The notes beneath the pieces are model-generated. The model was not told the DNA's origin, ran no database searches, and saw nothing but the letters and a program-made list of their open reading frames with translations. Both the position numbers and the translations under genes were made by a program. Positions 8,161 through 16,568 of a DNA stretch of 64,000 nucleotides are shown piece after piece (position 1 is the first letter of the stretch; each line of letters begins with the position of its first letter). The stretch is taken from contig JAJYSP010000002.1 in assembly GCA_021793515.1 (NCBI GenBank), positions 1 through 64,000 on the forward strand. Reading direction: 5' to 3'. The DNA comes from Actinomycetes bacterium. Its GTDB lineage: Bacteria; Actinomycetota; Acidimicrobiia; Acidimicrobiales; RAAP-2.

Positions 8161-8817
8161 CCACCATCGGGTGTCTTCTAACACCAGGGTGACCTCGTCG
8201 CCGAACTCGACCGAACCGTGATACGAGACTGACCCGTAGCGCACGGGAGCCGGGGCGACCTCAACCAGCGGTGACCATAACGTCGCGTTGTTCACGTGAC
8301 CAACGACGTCAAGGTCGGTCCGTCGCAAGGGCCACGGGCGGCGAACCGCGTCCGGACCCGGGTCCCGGCGCTCGATACGCCCCCCAACCCGCCGCCGCGC
8401 GCTTTCGCCGTAGACGTCGTAGAACGTCGACCCGACGCGCACCGGACGGCCCGAGGGACCGACAGGGACCCAGAGGGCGACGGTCTCGATCGTGACGTGA
8501 CCGTCGTGGGCGACGTCGGTGCGACGTTCGGCCCACGCCGCACCCGAACCACTACACCAGGTCGTCAGCGTCACGTCATCACCCAGTTTTGGCCAGGTCG
8601 CGCCGTCCACGAGGCGAAACGACGATCGCCGCACTAGCCAGGTATCGGTCGACTCGATGCCCGTGTCGTCCCAGTCGTCGGTCGCCACGTCTTGCAAGTA
8701 CCGGGCGAGCCCATCTGGTCGCAGGAGCCCGTCGGGCCCGCAGTCGCTCAGCCGCACCGGACGACGTGCGCTGAAGCGCCGCCCATCACCGGGTTGCGCG
8801 AACTCGACCTCAGTCAT
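8113..8817 (-). CDS. Acyl-ACP thioesterase-like protein, double hotdog fold
   Basis: About 234 residues. The C-terminal half has RRTDLDVVGHVNNATLWSPL, the Asp/His/Asn pattern of FatA-type thioesterases, and the N-terminal half has VRLSDCGPDGLLRPDGLARYLQDVA, the matching first hotdog. It would release fatty acids from ACP or a CoA ester. I chose the ATG at 8817 because TATGGT (8830-8825) lies 7 bases before it; an in-frame ATG at 8829 is the alternative. It follows pheT by 24 bases and could also be co-transcribed. Confidence 0.85.
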   Translation of the reverse strand: MTEVEFAQPGDGRRFSARRPVRLSDCGPDGLLRPDGLARYLQDVATDDWDDTGIESTDTWLVRRSSFRLVDGATWPKLGDDVTLTTWCSGSGAAWAERRTDVAHDGHVTIETVALWVPVGPSGRPVRVGSTFYDVYGESARRRVGGRIERRDPGPDAVRRPWPLRRTDLDVVGHVNNATLWSPLVEVAPAPVRYGSVSYHGSVEFGDEVTLVLEDTRWWLTVDQLVRVGGEFRR

Positions 8818-8841
8818 CACGGCAACCATAGACCACGTCCC

Positions 8842-11313
8842 TTAACGCAGAATCGCCCCGTGGCCAGCGCCGACAGCGATTAACGCCTCTCGAGCACTCC
8901 CGACTTCGCTTTCACTGAGGGTTCGGTCAGGCGCGCTCAATCGGACGGTGTAGGCGAGGCTACGGGTCCCCGGCGTAAGCGCCGCACCGTGATACACATC
9001 AAAGAGCGTCACCGACTCGACGAGCGGCGACGCCGCAGCGAGCTCGTGACCGAGATCCGCCGCGTGCACGGACTGCGGCGTAACGAACGCGAGGTCGATG
9101 ACGGCGCTCGGATAGCGACTCGGCACGGCCGCGTGGCTGGCGTGGCGCGACACCGTCGCGGTGTCCATAAGGACGTCCAGGTCGAGGTCGAGTAGTCCGA
9201 GTCGACGTCCCTGGAGCCCGGTGACAGCCTCGATCAACTGGGGATCGACCTCCCCCACCACGCCGAGGACGGCGCCACTCTCGCGATCGACGAGCCTCGC
9301 CGAGCGCGTGGGGTGCAGACCCGAACCGAGACCCTCGGTCGAACGGACTACAACGTTCGCCAGTCCCAGTCGGTTTGCCACCATCGACCAGAGCGCGACG
9401 GCGCTCGCCGCGTCGTCGTTGTGATGCCCGAGAAGGACCGTGAGCCGCTCGTTCTCCCGGGGCAGGGCGAGGTCCACCGTCCCACCCGAACCGCCGCGTG
9501 TGCGTCGTGGGCGATCGGTGTCGTCGGGATGGGTGAAGACCACGCCGATCTCGCTCAGCCGGACATCTGGGAATCCCCGGTCGACGTTGCGTCCCCACGC
9601 ACCGACGAGACCCGTGACCATCGTCGGACGAAGGATCGACTCCTCCTGGGCCAGCGGGTTCGTGATGCGCACCGGCGAGAATCCCTCATGCGTGAGGTTG
9701 AACGCCATCTGGCTGCCGAGTGACGGTGTCCACGCCTCGAAGGTTCCCGCGTCGATGGTGACCGCCCGAACGAGTCGGCGAAGCCGTTGCCGATCGGTCA
9801 TGCCGCCCGGCTGGGGCCACGTTGGCGTGTGACGGACCAATCGGCGATAGCCCCAGACCCTCGCCACCTCTTCGATGACATCGGCGCGGCCGGCGGCACC
9901 CGTTCGGATGTCGGGTCGCGACGACGGTGCCGTCACGACCAGATCACCATCGGACGGGGCAACCGTGAACCCCAGAGCGCGTAGGTTGGCGATCACCGAG
10001 CTTTCGGGCAGCACGGTGCCGAGCGAACGCTCCACGTCATCCGAGCGAATCACGACCGTCGACGGTGTCGGCACGACACCGTGCACGTCGATTGGCGCGC
10101 CCACCCATTCGAGTTCGGGCACGCTCTCAGCGAGGATGGCCACGAAGCGCGCGACGGCGCGCAACGCGAGTTCCGGATCGACGCCGCGCTCGAAACGGTT
10201 GGATGCCTCGCTGCGCAGACCGTGTCGTTTGGAGGAACGAGCGATGGTCATGGGATCGAAGTAGGCCGCTTCGACAAGGACTTCGGTCGTCGACTCGCTG
10301 ATCTCGCTGGTGGCGCCGCCCATGATGCCAGCTAGTCCGAGCACCTGGTCATCGCCGTCGGCGATCACGCAGTCTTCGCCCGTATCGCCGAGACCGCGAC
10401 CGGGACTCGCCAACACGCGCGTAACGCCGTCGAGCGTCACCAACGACTCCCCCGGACGGGCCCGTCGCACCCGCAAGGTGCGGCCAACTACCTTCTCGGC
10501 GTCGTAGGGGTGCGTGGGCTGACCGAGTTCGAGCATGACCAGATTCGACGCGTCGACCACGTTTGAGATCGGTCGCATACCCGCACGTTCGAGTCGGTTC
10601 GCCACCCACGTCGGCGACGCGACGACGCGAACGTTGCGCAGAACCGACACTGTAAGTCGACCACACAGGTCCGGCGCCTCGATCACACCGACGGCTACTG
10701 CGCTCGTCGAGGAGTCGGGGTTCGGCGTTGCCAAGACGGGTTCGGCGACCGGCCGTTGGAATCGAGCCGCAAGGTCTCGTGCGACGCCCGCTATCGACCA
10801 GGCGTCGGGACGATTGCCCTCGATGGACAGGTCAAAGACGACGTCTGGCTCGATGCCGAGCGCATCGGCCAGTCGCTCCCCCACGTGCGGTTCGATCATG
10901 CCGTCGAGGACCATCAACCCCTCGTGATCCTCACTCAGTCGCAGTTCACGCGCCGAGCAGAGCATGCCGTTGCTCACGACACCACGCATCGAGCGCCTCG
11001 CGATGGCGAAGTCGCCCGGCAGCACAGCACCGACCGGGGCGAGGGGGACGTGGTCGCCGACGTGGAAGTTCCACGCGCCACAGACGATCTCGAGTGGACC
11101 ATCACCGGCGTCCACGACGATGCGTCGGATGCGGTCCGCGCCGTCGATGGCGTGGATCTCATCAACGCGGGCCACGACAACGTCTTCGAGCCCCTCGCCG
11201 ACGCGTTCGATCCCCTCAACGACCAGACCGAGGTCATCCAATGCCGCGCGGATCTCTTCGAGTGACTCGGGCAGCTCCACGAACTCCCGCAACCACGACA
11301 GGGGCGCCTTCAC
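8842..11313 (-). CDS. pheT: Phenylalanine-tRNA ligase beta subunit
   Basis: 823 residues, normal for the bacterial long form. The order is an EMAP/tRNA-binding domain (about 40-150), the B3/B4 editing domain, the B5 domain, the catalytic-like core, and the C-terminal FDX-ACB anticodon-binding domain (about 730-823, beginning SRYPSAVIDLAFV). It pairs with PheS as an alpha2-beta2 enzyme. It starts with GTG overlapping the pheS stop (GTGA), matching equal-ratio synthesis. Confidence 0.97.
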   Translation of the reverse strand: MKAPLSWLREFVELPESLEEIRAALDDLGLVVEGIERVGEGLEDVVVARVDEIHAIDGADRIRRIVVDAGDGPLEIVCGAWNFHVGDHVPLAPVGAVLPGDFAIARRSMRGVVSNGMLCSARELRLSEDHEGLMVLDGMIEPHVGERLADALGIEPDVVFDLSIEGNRPDAWSIAGVARDLAARFQRPVAEPVLATPNPDSSTSAVAVGVIEAPDLCGRLTVSVLRNVRVVASPTWVANRLERAGMRPISNVVDASNLVMLELGQPTHPYDAEKVVGRTLRVRRARPGESLVTLDGVTRVLASPGRGLGDTGEDCVIADGDDQVLGLAGIMGGATSEISESTTEVLVEAAYFDPMTIARSSKRHGLRSEASNRFERGVDPELALRAVARFVAILAESVPELEWVGAPIDVHGVVPTPSTVVIRSDDVERSLGTVLPESSVIANLRALGFTVAPSDGDLVVTAPSSRPDIRTGAAGRADVIEEVARVWGYRRLVRHTPTWPQPGGMTDRQRLRRLVRAVTIDAGTFEAWTPSLGSQMAFNLTHEGFSPVRITNPLAQEESILRPTMVTGLVGAWGRNVDRGFPDVRLSEIGVVFTHPDDTDRPRRTRGGSGGTVDLALPRENERLTVLLGHHNDDAASAVALWSMVANRLGLANVVVRSTEGLGSGLHPTRSARLVDRESGAVLGVVGEVDPQLIEAVTGLQGRRLGLLDLDLDVLMDTATVSRHASHAAVPSRYPSAVIDLAFVTPQSVHAADLGHELAAASPLVESVTLFDVYHGAALTPGTRSLAYTVRLSAPDRTLSESEVGSAREALIAVGAGHGAILR

Positions 11314-12380
11314 GCGAACTCCCCCAAGAACCGGACGTCGTTCTCAACCAGTGCGCGCATATCTGAGAGCTCGTGTCTCATCTGGGCGCACCGATCGATC
11401 CCGAAACCGAAGGCGAAACCGCTCCAGACGTCGGGGTCGATGCCGACCGCCTCGAAGACGGCCGGGTCGAGCATGCCGCAACCCCCCAACTCGATCCACC
11501 CCGTGTTGGAACAAGTCCGACAGCCCGCACCACGACAGATGGTGCACGTGACCTCGAACTCGGCCGACGGCTCGGTGAAAGGGAAGAACGCGGGCCGAAG
11601 CCGTGACTCGATGTCGGGACCGAAGTAGGCACGCGTGAAGGTCTCGATGGTTCCCGCGAGGTCGGCGAACGTAATGTTTCGGTCAACGACGAGGCCCTCG
11701 ATCTGGTGGAACGCCGCCAGGTGTCTGGCGTCGGGCGTGTCGCGTCGGTAACAGCGACCCGGTGCGACCGAATGGATCGGCAGTGAGCCATTCGCCACCG
11801 CCGCCTCCATCAGGTGGACCTGCGTTGGCGACGTGTGCGTGCGCAGTACGACGGTCTCGGGATCACCCAGGTCGACGTAGAAGGTGTCCCACATCCCGCG
11901 CGCCGGGTGTGCGGGCGGGATGTTGAGCGCCTCGAAGTTGTACCAGTCACTCTCGACCTCGGGTCCTTCGGCCACCGTGAAACCCATCGCGACGAAGACA
12001 TCCTCGAGTTCGGCCTGCGTTGTGCCAACGAGTCCGGCGTGGCCGAGGGTGACGGACCAGGTCTGAGCAGTCACGACAACGTCTCCGAGATCGAGTCGAT
12101 CCGCGTCCAACATGTCGGCACGCTGGGCCGCGCGCAGCTGCGCGCGACGGCCCTCGACGGCCGCCTCCACGGTGCGGCGAGCCTCTTGCAGTTGGGCACC
12201 CATCGTGCGCCGCTCCTCTGGTTCCAGAGCCCCGAAGGACTTCTGTAGGGTAGCGAAGGCCGATCGCTTGCCGACGATCGACGCGACGCGCTGGTCGAGC
12301 TCTTCGATGCTCGCGACCCCCGCGAGTGCGGCCAGCGCCTCAGTGGTGATAGTCGTTATCTGATCTGGCGGAACGTTCAT
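11310..12380 (-). CDS. pheS: Phenylalanine-tRNA ligase alpha subunit
   Basis: 356 residues. The N-terminal coiled coil (about 1-90, rich in Ala, Glu, Arg) is followed by the class II catalytic core. Motif 2 region FHQIEGLVVD, the CxxC cluster CTICRGAGCRTC and GWIELGGCGML are characteristic. The ATG overlaps the trmH stop as ATGA. It sits at the end of the infC ribosomal operon, a common bacterial arrangement. Confidence 0.97.
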   Translation of the reverse strand: MNVPPDQITTITTEALAALAGVASIEELDQRVASIVGKRSAFATLQKSFGALEPEERRTMGAQLQEARRTVEAAVEGRRAQLRAAQRADMLDADRLDLGDVVVTAQTWSVTLGHAGLVGTTQAELEDVFVAMGFTVAEGPEVESDWYNFEALNIPPAHPARGMWDTFYVDLGDPETVVLRTHTSPTQVHLMEAAVANGSLPIHSVAPGRCYRRDTPDARHLAAFHQIEGLVVDRNITFADLAGTIETFTRAYFGPDIESRLRPAFFPFTEPSAEFEVTCTICRGAGCRTCSNTGWIELGGCGMLDPAVFEAVGIDPDVWSGFAFGFGIDRCAQMRHELSDMRALVENDVRFLGEFA

Positions 12381-13141
12381 GACCCTCCAAGGCTACGGGG
12401 AATCGGGGGTGTCATTCGACCCACGCGCTGCCAGTAGGCGGCGAACGCGACCAGCGATGCGGCGACCCCGGCGTTGAGCGACTCATTAGCACCCGCCATG
12501 GCGATGCTCAGCGACGACTGACAGCGGGCAACCGACGCGTCGTCTAGACCATCGGCCTCATTGCCGATAACCACCACCGACGGAGTCGAAAGATCGCAGT
12601 CGAGCAACTCGGTACCGCCCCTCACGACCGTCGCCCACGTGCGTGACCCGGCCGACTCGAAGTACGCCAGGGTGGTCTCGAGTTCATCGACGATGACCGG
12701 GAGATGGAAGATCGACCCCGCCGTCGCGCGCAGCGTCTTGGGGTTGTAGGGGTCGACACTCTGGCCCGTCAACACCACGGCTGCAACGCCTGCGGCGTCC
12801 GCGGACCGAATGATCGTGCCGACGTTGCCCGGGTCGCGCAGGTCGTGCAACACCAACGTGAGGCCGTCAGTGACCAACGCGGATACGGCCGGCGTGGCAA
12901 AGCGCACCGTCGCCGAGATCGGCTGGGGTGTCTGGGCGTCACTGACCTTGGCGAGGACGCCAGGATCGAGGCCGAACGCTCGTACCCCGCGCGCTTCGGC
13001 CCGTGAAACGATCGCTAGCAGATCGGAGCGGTTCGCCAGCGCCGCATCGAGATAGAGCGCCTCGAACTCGGCGTCGGCCTCGAGGGCCGCGATCACGAGA
13101 TCGGGACCCTCGAGGACGCACACGTGCTCGCTCCAGCGCAA
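12377..13141 (-). CDS. SpoU/TrmH family RNA 2'-O-methyltransferase
   Basis: At least 254 residues. The three SPOUT motifs are clear: LRDPGNVGTIIRSADAAG, VIGNEADGL and SLNAGVAASL. It methylates rRNA or tRNA ribose using SAM in a knotted fold. The start is a problem. The listed TTG at 13141 cuts off RRLRRLVQKRS, which resembles the conserved N-terminal RNA-binding entry. The same frame stays open back to the rplT stop at 13219-13217. No ATG, GTG or TTG exists there, only CTG (13210-13208) and ATC, so translation may start at a rare codon. The rplT neighbour is usual for this family. Confidence 0.88.
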   Translation of the reverse strand: MRWSEHVCVLEGPDLVIAALEADAEFEALYLDAALANRSDLLAIVSRAEARGVRAFGLDPGVLAKVSDAQTPQPISATVRFATPAVSALVTDGLTLVLHDLRDPGNVGTIIRSADAAGVAAVVLTGQSVDPYNPKTLRATAGSIFHLPVIVDELETTLAYFESAGSRTWATVVRGGTELLDCDLSTPSVVVIGNEADGLDDASVARCQSSLSIAMAGANESLNAGVAASLVAFAAYWQRVGRMTPPIPRSLGGS

Positions 13142-13216
13142 CGAGCGTTTCTGGACGAGACGACGGAGTCGTCGTACTCGTTGGTGTGACGAACCGATCG
13201 ATTCGAGCAGGGTGGC

Positions 13217-13576
13217 CTACTTCGCCAACGCCGCCGACGCCTGGGCGACTAATGCGCCAAAGGTCGCCTGGTCGTTGACCGCGAGGTCGGCCAGCACTCG
13301 CCGGTCGACCTCGATGCCCGCAGCGTTCAGCCCCGCAATGAAGCGGCTGTAGCTCACACCGTGGAGTCGCGTACCGGCGTTGATGCGCTGGATCCACAGC
13401 TTACGGAACTCACCCTTGCGTGCTCGCCGGTCACGGAAGGCGTAAACGCCCGAGTGCTGGACGGCCTGGTTCGCGGCGCGGAACGTACGGCTGCGATCGC
13501 CGTAGTAGCCCTTGGCCTGCTCGAGAACTGCCTTGTGGTGCTTCTTGGCGTTTACCGCCCGCTTGACTCGTGCCAT
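13217..13576 (-). CDS. rplT: 50S ribosomal protein L20
   Basis: 119 residues, normal length. [20 protein letters not shown] and [18 protein letters not shown] are the conserved N-terminal segments, and LWIQRINAG lies mid-protein. It binds 23S rRNA early in assembly. A GAGGAGAC ribosome binding site precedes the ATG, and a 23-base gap separates it from rpmI. In some bacteria L20 represses this operon; I see no obvious mimic of its rRNA site in the leader. Confidence 0.98.
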   Translation of the reverse strand: MARVKRAVNAKKHHKAVLEQAKGYYGDRSRTFRAANQAVQHSGVYAFRDRRARKGEFRKLWIQRINAGTRLHGVSYSRFIAGLNAAGIEVDRRVLADLAVNDQATFGALVAQASAALAK

Positions 13577-13599
13577 GTCAGTGTCTCCTCACTCGTTCC

Positions 13600-13794
13600 T
13601 TACAGACCCAACATCTTCTTGATGTTCTTCTCGATGCCGGGCGAGATGTCCGTCTCGCGACCCAGTCGGCGCGAGCGGACCGACGACTTCTTCTCCATGA
13701 TGTGGCCGCGGAATGCCTTGCGGCGACGCAGGCGGCCGGTGCCCGTGATCTTGATGCGCTTCTTCGCGCCACTGTCGGTCTTCATCTTCGGCAT
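13600..13794 (-). CDS. rpmI: 50S ribosomal protein L35
   Basis: 64 residues, normal length, starting MPKMKTDSGAKKR and rich in Lys and Arg. The ATG at 13794 lies 1 base after the infC stop and is preceded by GAGGAGGG inside the end of infC. An in-frame ATG-like extension upstream would be infC sequence and is rejected. It is part of the infC-rpmI-rplT unit. Confidence 0.97.
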   Translation of the reverse strand: MPKMKTDSGAKKRIKITGTGRLRRRKAFRGHIMEKKSSVRSRRLGRETDISPGIEKNIKKMLGL

Positions 13795-13795
13795 C

Positions 13796-14410
13796 TCAGC
13801 CCTCCTCATTCGATTGTGTTGACGGATCCGCGGACCCATCTACCGATGCCTCGACCTTCGCGGCGTCGGTACTCTTCGTCTTGACCCGCTTCTCAGGACC
13901 GAGGACCATGATCATGTTGCGGCCATCGATCTTTGCGGCCGACTCGACTCGCGCCGCCTCGCCCAACTTCTCGACGATCCGGTCCAGAATCTTGCGACCC
14001 AGCTCCGGGTGTGCCGACTCGCGACCGCGGAACATGATGGTGACCTTCACCTTGTGACCTTCGGCGAGGAACTTCTCAACGAGACGCGTTTTGGTGTCGA
14101 AATCTCCCGGACCGATCTTCGGCCGGTACTTCATCTCTTTGACACCGACGTTCATCGTCTTGCGACGCGACTCCTTGGCCTTCTGGGCTTCGTCGAACTT
14201 GAATTTGCCGTAGTCCATGATTCGACAGACCGGCGGACTCGCGGTTGGCGCGATTTCGACGAGGTCCAGATCCAAGCTCCGCGCTAACGCCAATGCCTCT
14301 CGGCTCGACATCACGCCACGCTGATTGCCCTCGTTGTCAATGAGCCGTACGGTCTCTACCCGAATGCGCTCATTGACTCGGTGGTCTCCAGGTCCTGTTG
14401 CGATAAGCAT
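13796..14410 (-). CDS. infC: Translation initiation factor IF-3
   Basis: About 204 residues. The N-terminal domain has RVNERIRVETVRLID, the linker ends in VCRIMDYGKFKFDE, and the C-terminal domain has GRNMIMVLGP. An acidic-basic tail of about 30 residues follows. The start is notable. AAGGAG (14416-14411) directly abuts the ATG at 14410, too close to act as its ribosome binding site. It is 6 bases from an in-frame ATC at 14404. IF-3 genes are known to use AUU/AUC-type starts for autoregulation, so ATC may be the real start. Confidence 0.96.
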   Translation of the reverse strand: MLIATGPGDHRVNERIRVETVRLIDNEGNQRGVMSSREALALARSLDLDLVEIAPTASPPVCRIMDYGKFKFDEAQKAKESRRKTMNVGVKEMKYRPKIGPGDFDTKTRLVEKFLAEGHKVKVTIMFRGRESAHPELGRKILDRIVEKLGEAARVESAAKIDGRNMIMVLGPEKRVKTKSTDAAKVEASVDGSADPSTQSNEEG

Positions 14411-14416
14411 CTCCTT
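14402..14416 (-). promoter_or_regulatory. infC ribosome binding site with candidate ATC start
   Basis: The minus strand reads AAGGAG-ATGCTT-ATC. Spacing to ATG is 0 and to ATC is 6, so the site positions the ribosome on ATC. IF-3 discriminates against non-canonical starts, which makes a rare start self-limiting. Confidence 0.55.
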
Positions 14417-14423
14417 GCTCTAC

Positions 14424-14441
14424 GCGACGCCGTAGCGTCGC
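14424..14441 (-). promoter_or_regulatory. Stable hairpin with UACG tetraloop ahead of infC
   Basis: The RNA reads GCGACGC-UACG-GCGUCGC: a perfect 7-bp GC-rich stem closed by a C-G pair around a UNCG-type tetraloop. It ends 7 bases upstream of the infC ribosome binding site, so it may influence ribosome access or bind a regulator. Confidence 0.6.
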
Positions 14442-14773
14442 CACGGCAAGCGAGGCGGAGACTCTAGACCCGGTGTACTACGCATACCCAGGTGGACGTT
14501 GGCGTCGCCAACCTCACTTGCTGTGAACTGCCTGACAAGGCTAGCAGAGCGACGCGCGCAACGACGACGCCGTCGTCTTGACCCAGGTCGACGTCGACCG
14601 TAGACGAACAAGATGTGACGAAGTGCCACTCGACGAACTCTGAACCAGTGTGGGCTCGTCATCGCTTTACCCCTTCCACCTGGACTTACACATCCCTGCG
14701 GGCTGTCCACGCCCTCGGGACGGTGCCGCAGGCGGCCGCACCCGGCGACCTCGCCATCGGTATGCTCAGCGAC
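14442..14773. promoter_or_regulatory. infC leader and divergent intergenic region
   Basis: The minus strand has a candidate extended -10, TGC-TAGCCT (14546-14538), that would start the infC transcript near 14531 with a leader of about 120 bases. Two further GC-rich inverted repeats lie at 14498-14512 and 14563-14577. On the plus strand TATGCT (14761-14766) is a -10 candidate for the next gene. In-frame ATGs at 14615 and 14762 exist, but the 14615 extension lacks protein-like character. Confidence 0.4.
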
Positions 14774-15466
14774 GTGGGGTCGATCCCGATCAACTCCCGA
14801 GGCGCCGCAGTGAAACGGCTCGTGGTGGGCTCGACTGACCCCGTCGCTCGAACAGGCCTTGGGACCGCGAACCGTCAGCCCGGTAGGCGATGGCTCACCG
14901 ACGCCGCGGTCATTGCGCTCCTGGTCGCGGTCGTGATCCTGGCGGCGAACGTCCCGCGCACCGCGCCCGGCACGCGACCCGTCGCCTCGAATCTCCCCTC
15001 AGCTGCGTGCCGGCCCAATGCGGTCACGGTCGCCAATGGCCCCGACGTCGGTGGCGCGACCCAGGAGGAGGCGCACGCGATGCTGATCACGAACACCTCA
15101 TCCACGCCCTGTACGTTGCACGGCTACGTCAGCATCGTCGCACTCGACCGCGGCACCCCCCTCCCCTTTCGACTCGTCCACCACGCGACCGGTGGCTGGC
15201 CCATGGCGACGGTGGTCCCGTCGCCCTTCGTCATCGCGCCCGGTCGGTCGGGCTACGTCTTCTTCGCACAGATTGCGTGCTACACGGGATACACCGCGAC
15301 GAGCCGACGCATCGCTGTGACGTTGCCCGGCGCTCGAGTCGCCAACGTCCTCGACCTACGCGTAGCGTTGGACCGATGCGCTGGTCCTTCGGCGAGAATC
15401 GGCAACCTCATCGCCGAGTCGCCGATCGAGCCGACACTCCGGGCCACCGAAGGTCCCATCCCCTAG
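14774..15466 (+). CDS. Membrane-anchored or secreted protein, DUF4232-like
   Basis: About 230 residues from the GTG at 14774, 7 bases after TATGCT; an in-frame ATG at 14762 is the alternative. One hydrophobic segment, AAVIALLVAVVILAANV, follows a basic N-terminus, so the body is outside the membrane. The exported part has about four Cys. Blocks such as MLITNTSSTPCTLHGYVSI and GRSGYVFFAQIACYTG resemble the DUF4232 immunoglobulin-like domain of actinobacterial surface proteins. The function is unknown. Confidence 0.75.
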   Translation: MGSIPINSRGAAVKRLVVGSTDPVARTGLGTANRQPGRRWLTDAAVIALLVAVVILAANVPRTAPGTRPVASNLPSAACRPNAVTVANGPDVGGATQEEAHAMLITNTSSTPCTLHGYVSIVALDRGTPLPFRLVHHATGGWPMATVVPSPFVIAPGRSGYVFFAQIACYTGYTATSRRIAVTLPGARVANVLDLRVALDRCAGPSARIGNLIAESPIEPTLRATEGPIP

Positions 15467-15550
15467 CCCCGGACGGGCCGATTCGGGTGACGACCCTGCG
15501 GCTGAGCAGGTGACATCGATACCACGCCAGCCGACCGCTACCGTAGAACC

Positions 15551-15835
15551 ATGAGCGACGACAACGGCGCCGCCGACGAGATCGAGTGGATTCGCTCGAC
15601 GCCCGTCGACGTCATTCTCGGCAACCACCTCTTCCACATGATCCAGTTGGCGGCCGTGCACCTCGCGGACACGCCACCCAACCTGCCCGCGGCGCAGCTC
15701 GCGATTGACGTGGTCAGTGCCATGGTTCAAGCGGGGGGTGACCGCCTCGGCGAACACGTCGGCCTCTATCGAAGTGCCCTCGCCGAGGTCCAACAGGTCT
15801 ACGTGCGCGCAGCCAGCACGACCGACGCACACTAA
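15551..15835 (+). CDS. Small conserved protein, DUF1844-like
   Basis: 94 residues, acidic, with no membrane segment or signal. The core HLFHMIQLAAVHLADTP, then a helix and LAEVQQVYVR near the C-terminus, resembles the helical DUF1844 family. It is likely leaderless: TACCGT (15539-15544) is 6 bases from the ATG. It converges on the cold-shock-like gene with a 4-base overlap. No function is known to me. Confidence 0.7.
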   Translation: MSDDNGAADEIEWIRSTPVDVILGNHLFHMIQLAAVHLADTPPNLPAAQLAIDVVSAMVQAGGDRLGEHVGLYRSALAEVQQVYVRAASTTDAH

Positions 15836-16035
15836 CGTCGCGGTCGAATGTCGCTGACCTCGTCGGCGCCACGGTGGCCGACGACTCGAATCCCGGTCAC
15901 CTCGAGTCCGTTATCGACGTGTCGGCTGCCGTCGGCGATGGCGACGCAATGGAAGTACCACCGATGACCATCCTGCTCGATCCAGCCGTCACCGCGGTGG
16001 TCGTCGAACTCGACGACCACGCCCTCGACCTTCAT
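15832..16035 (-). CDS. Cold-shock-domain-like small protein
   Basis: 67 residues with the OB-fold pattern GVVVEFDDHRGDGWI then WYFHCVAIADGSRHV. It resembles cold shock proteins, with RGDGWI in place of KGFGFI and FHCVAI for FVHFSAI. The aromatic RNA-binding residues are only partly conserved. It is the terminal gene of the rib operon, with its ATG overlapping the ribH stop (ATGA). A nucleic-acid-binding role is inferred from the fold. Confidence 0.75.
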   Translation of the reverse strand: MKVEGVVVEFDDHRGDGWIEQDGHRWYFHCVAIADGSRHVDNGLEVTGIRVVGHRGADEVSDIRPRR

Positions 16036-16568
16036 CGACCCGATCGCTGGCGCAGCAGTGACACCATCTCGAGGGCCGTCAACGCCGCTTCGCGTCCCTT
16101 GTTGGTCTCGTCGGGTAGCGAACGTTCGAGGGCCTGTTCGACCGTGTTGGTCGTGAGCACGCCGAAGATCACCGGAACCCCAGTAGTCAACTGCACGTCC
16201 TGGACGCCGCGGGCGCTCTCGCCGGCGACGATGTCGTAGTGCCCGGTATCGCCTCGAATCACCGCACCGAGCGTGATCACCGCGTCGACCGGGAACGGTC
16301 CATCAGCGAAGGCGAGCGCCATCATCGGAATCTCGAACGCACCGGGCACCCACGCGACGGTGACGTCCGAACGCGAGACGCCGGCCTCGTCGAGCGTCGC
16401 CAACGCGCCGTCGATCAACCGCGTGGTGATCCCGCCGTTGAACCGTCCGGCCACAATGGCGATACGCAGACCACGTCCGACGTGGCCGCCTTCCAGGTAG
16501 GTCCCAACGACGCCTCGGATCGCTTCGCCACGAAGAGGGTCGAACTCGGTCTGGTCACTCGACGTCAT
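16032..16568 (-). CDS. ribH: 6,7-dimethyl-8-ribityllumazine synthase
   Basis: 178 residues from the ATG at 16568, preceded by a GGGGGG ribosome binding site. It overlaps ribBA by 14 bases; a longer in-frame start at 16622 lies within ribBA. It condenses the butanone phosphate from RibB with the pyrimidine from RibD. Motifs are IVAGRFNGGIT, VPGAFEIPMMA and TLGAVIRGDTGHYDIVAGE, the last including the catalytic His. Its product is normally dismutated to riboflavin by RibE, which is not encoded in this cluster. Confidence 0.96.
   Translation of the reverse strand: MTSSDQTEFDPLRGEAIRGVVGTYLEGGHVGRGLRIAIVAGRFNGGITTRLIDGALATLDEAGVSRSDVTVAWVPGAFEIPMMALAFADGPFPVDAVITLGAVIRGDTGHYDIVAGESARGVQDVQLTTGVPVIFGVLTTNTVEQALERSLPDETNKGREAALTALEMVSLLRQRSGR

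Noticed and set aside
14615-14773. Longer N-terminus for the DUF4232-like protein (ATG at 14615)
   Set aside because: The extra 53 residues lack conserved character and cover the infC promoter region; a -10 element sits just before GTG 14774.
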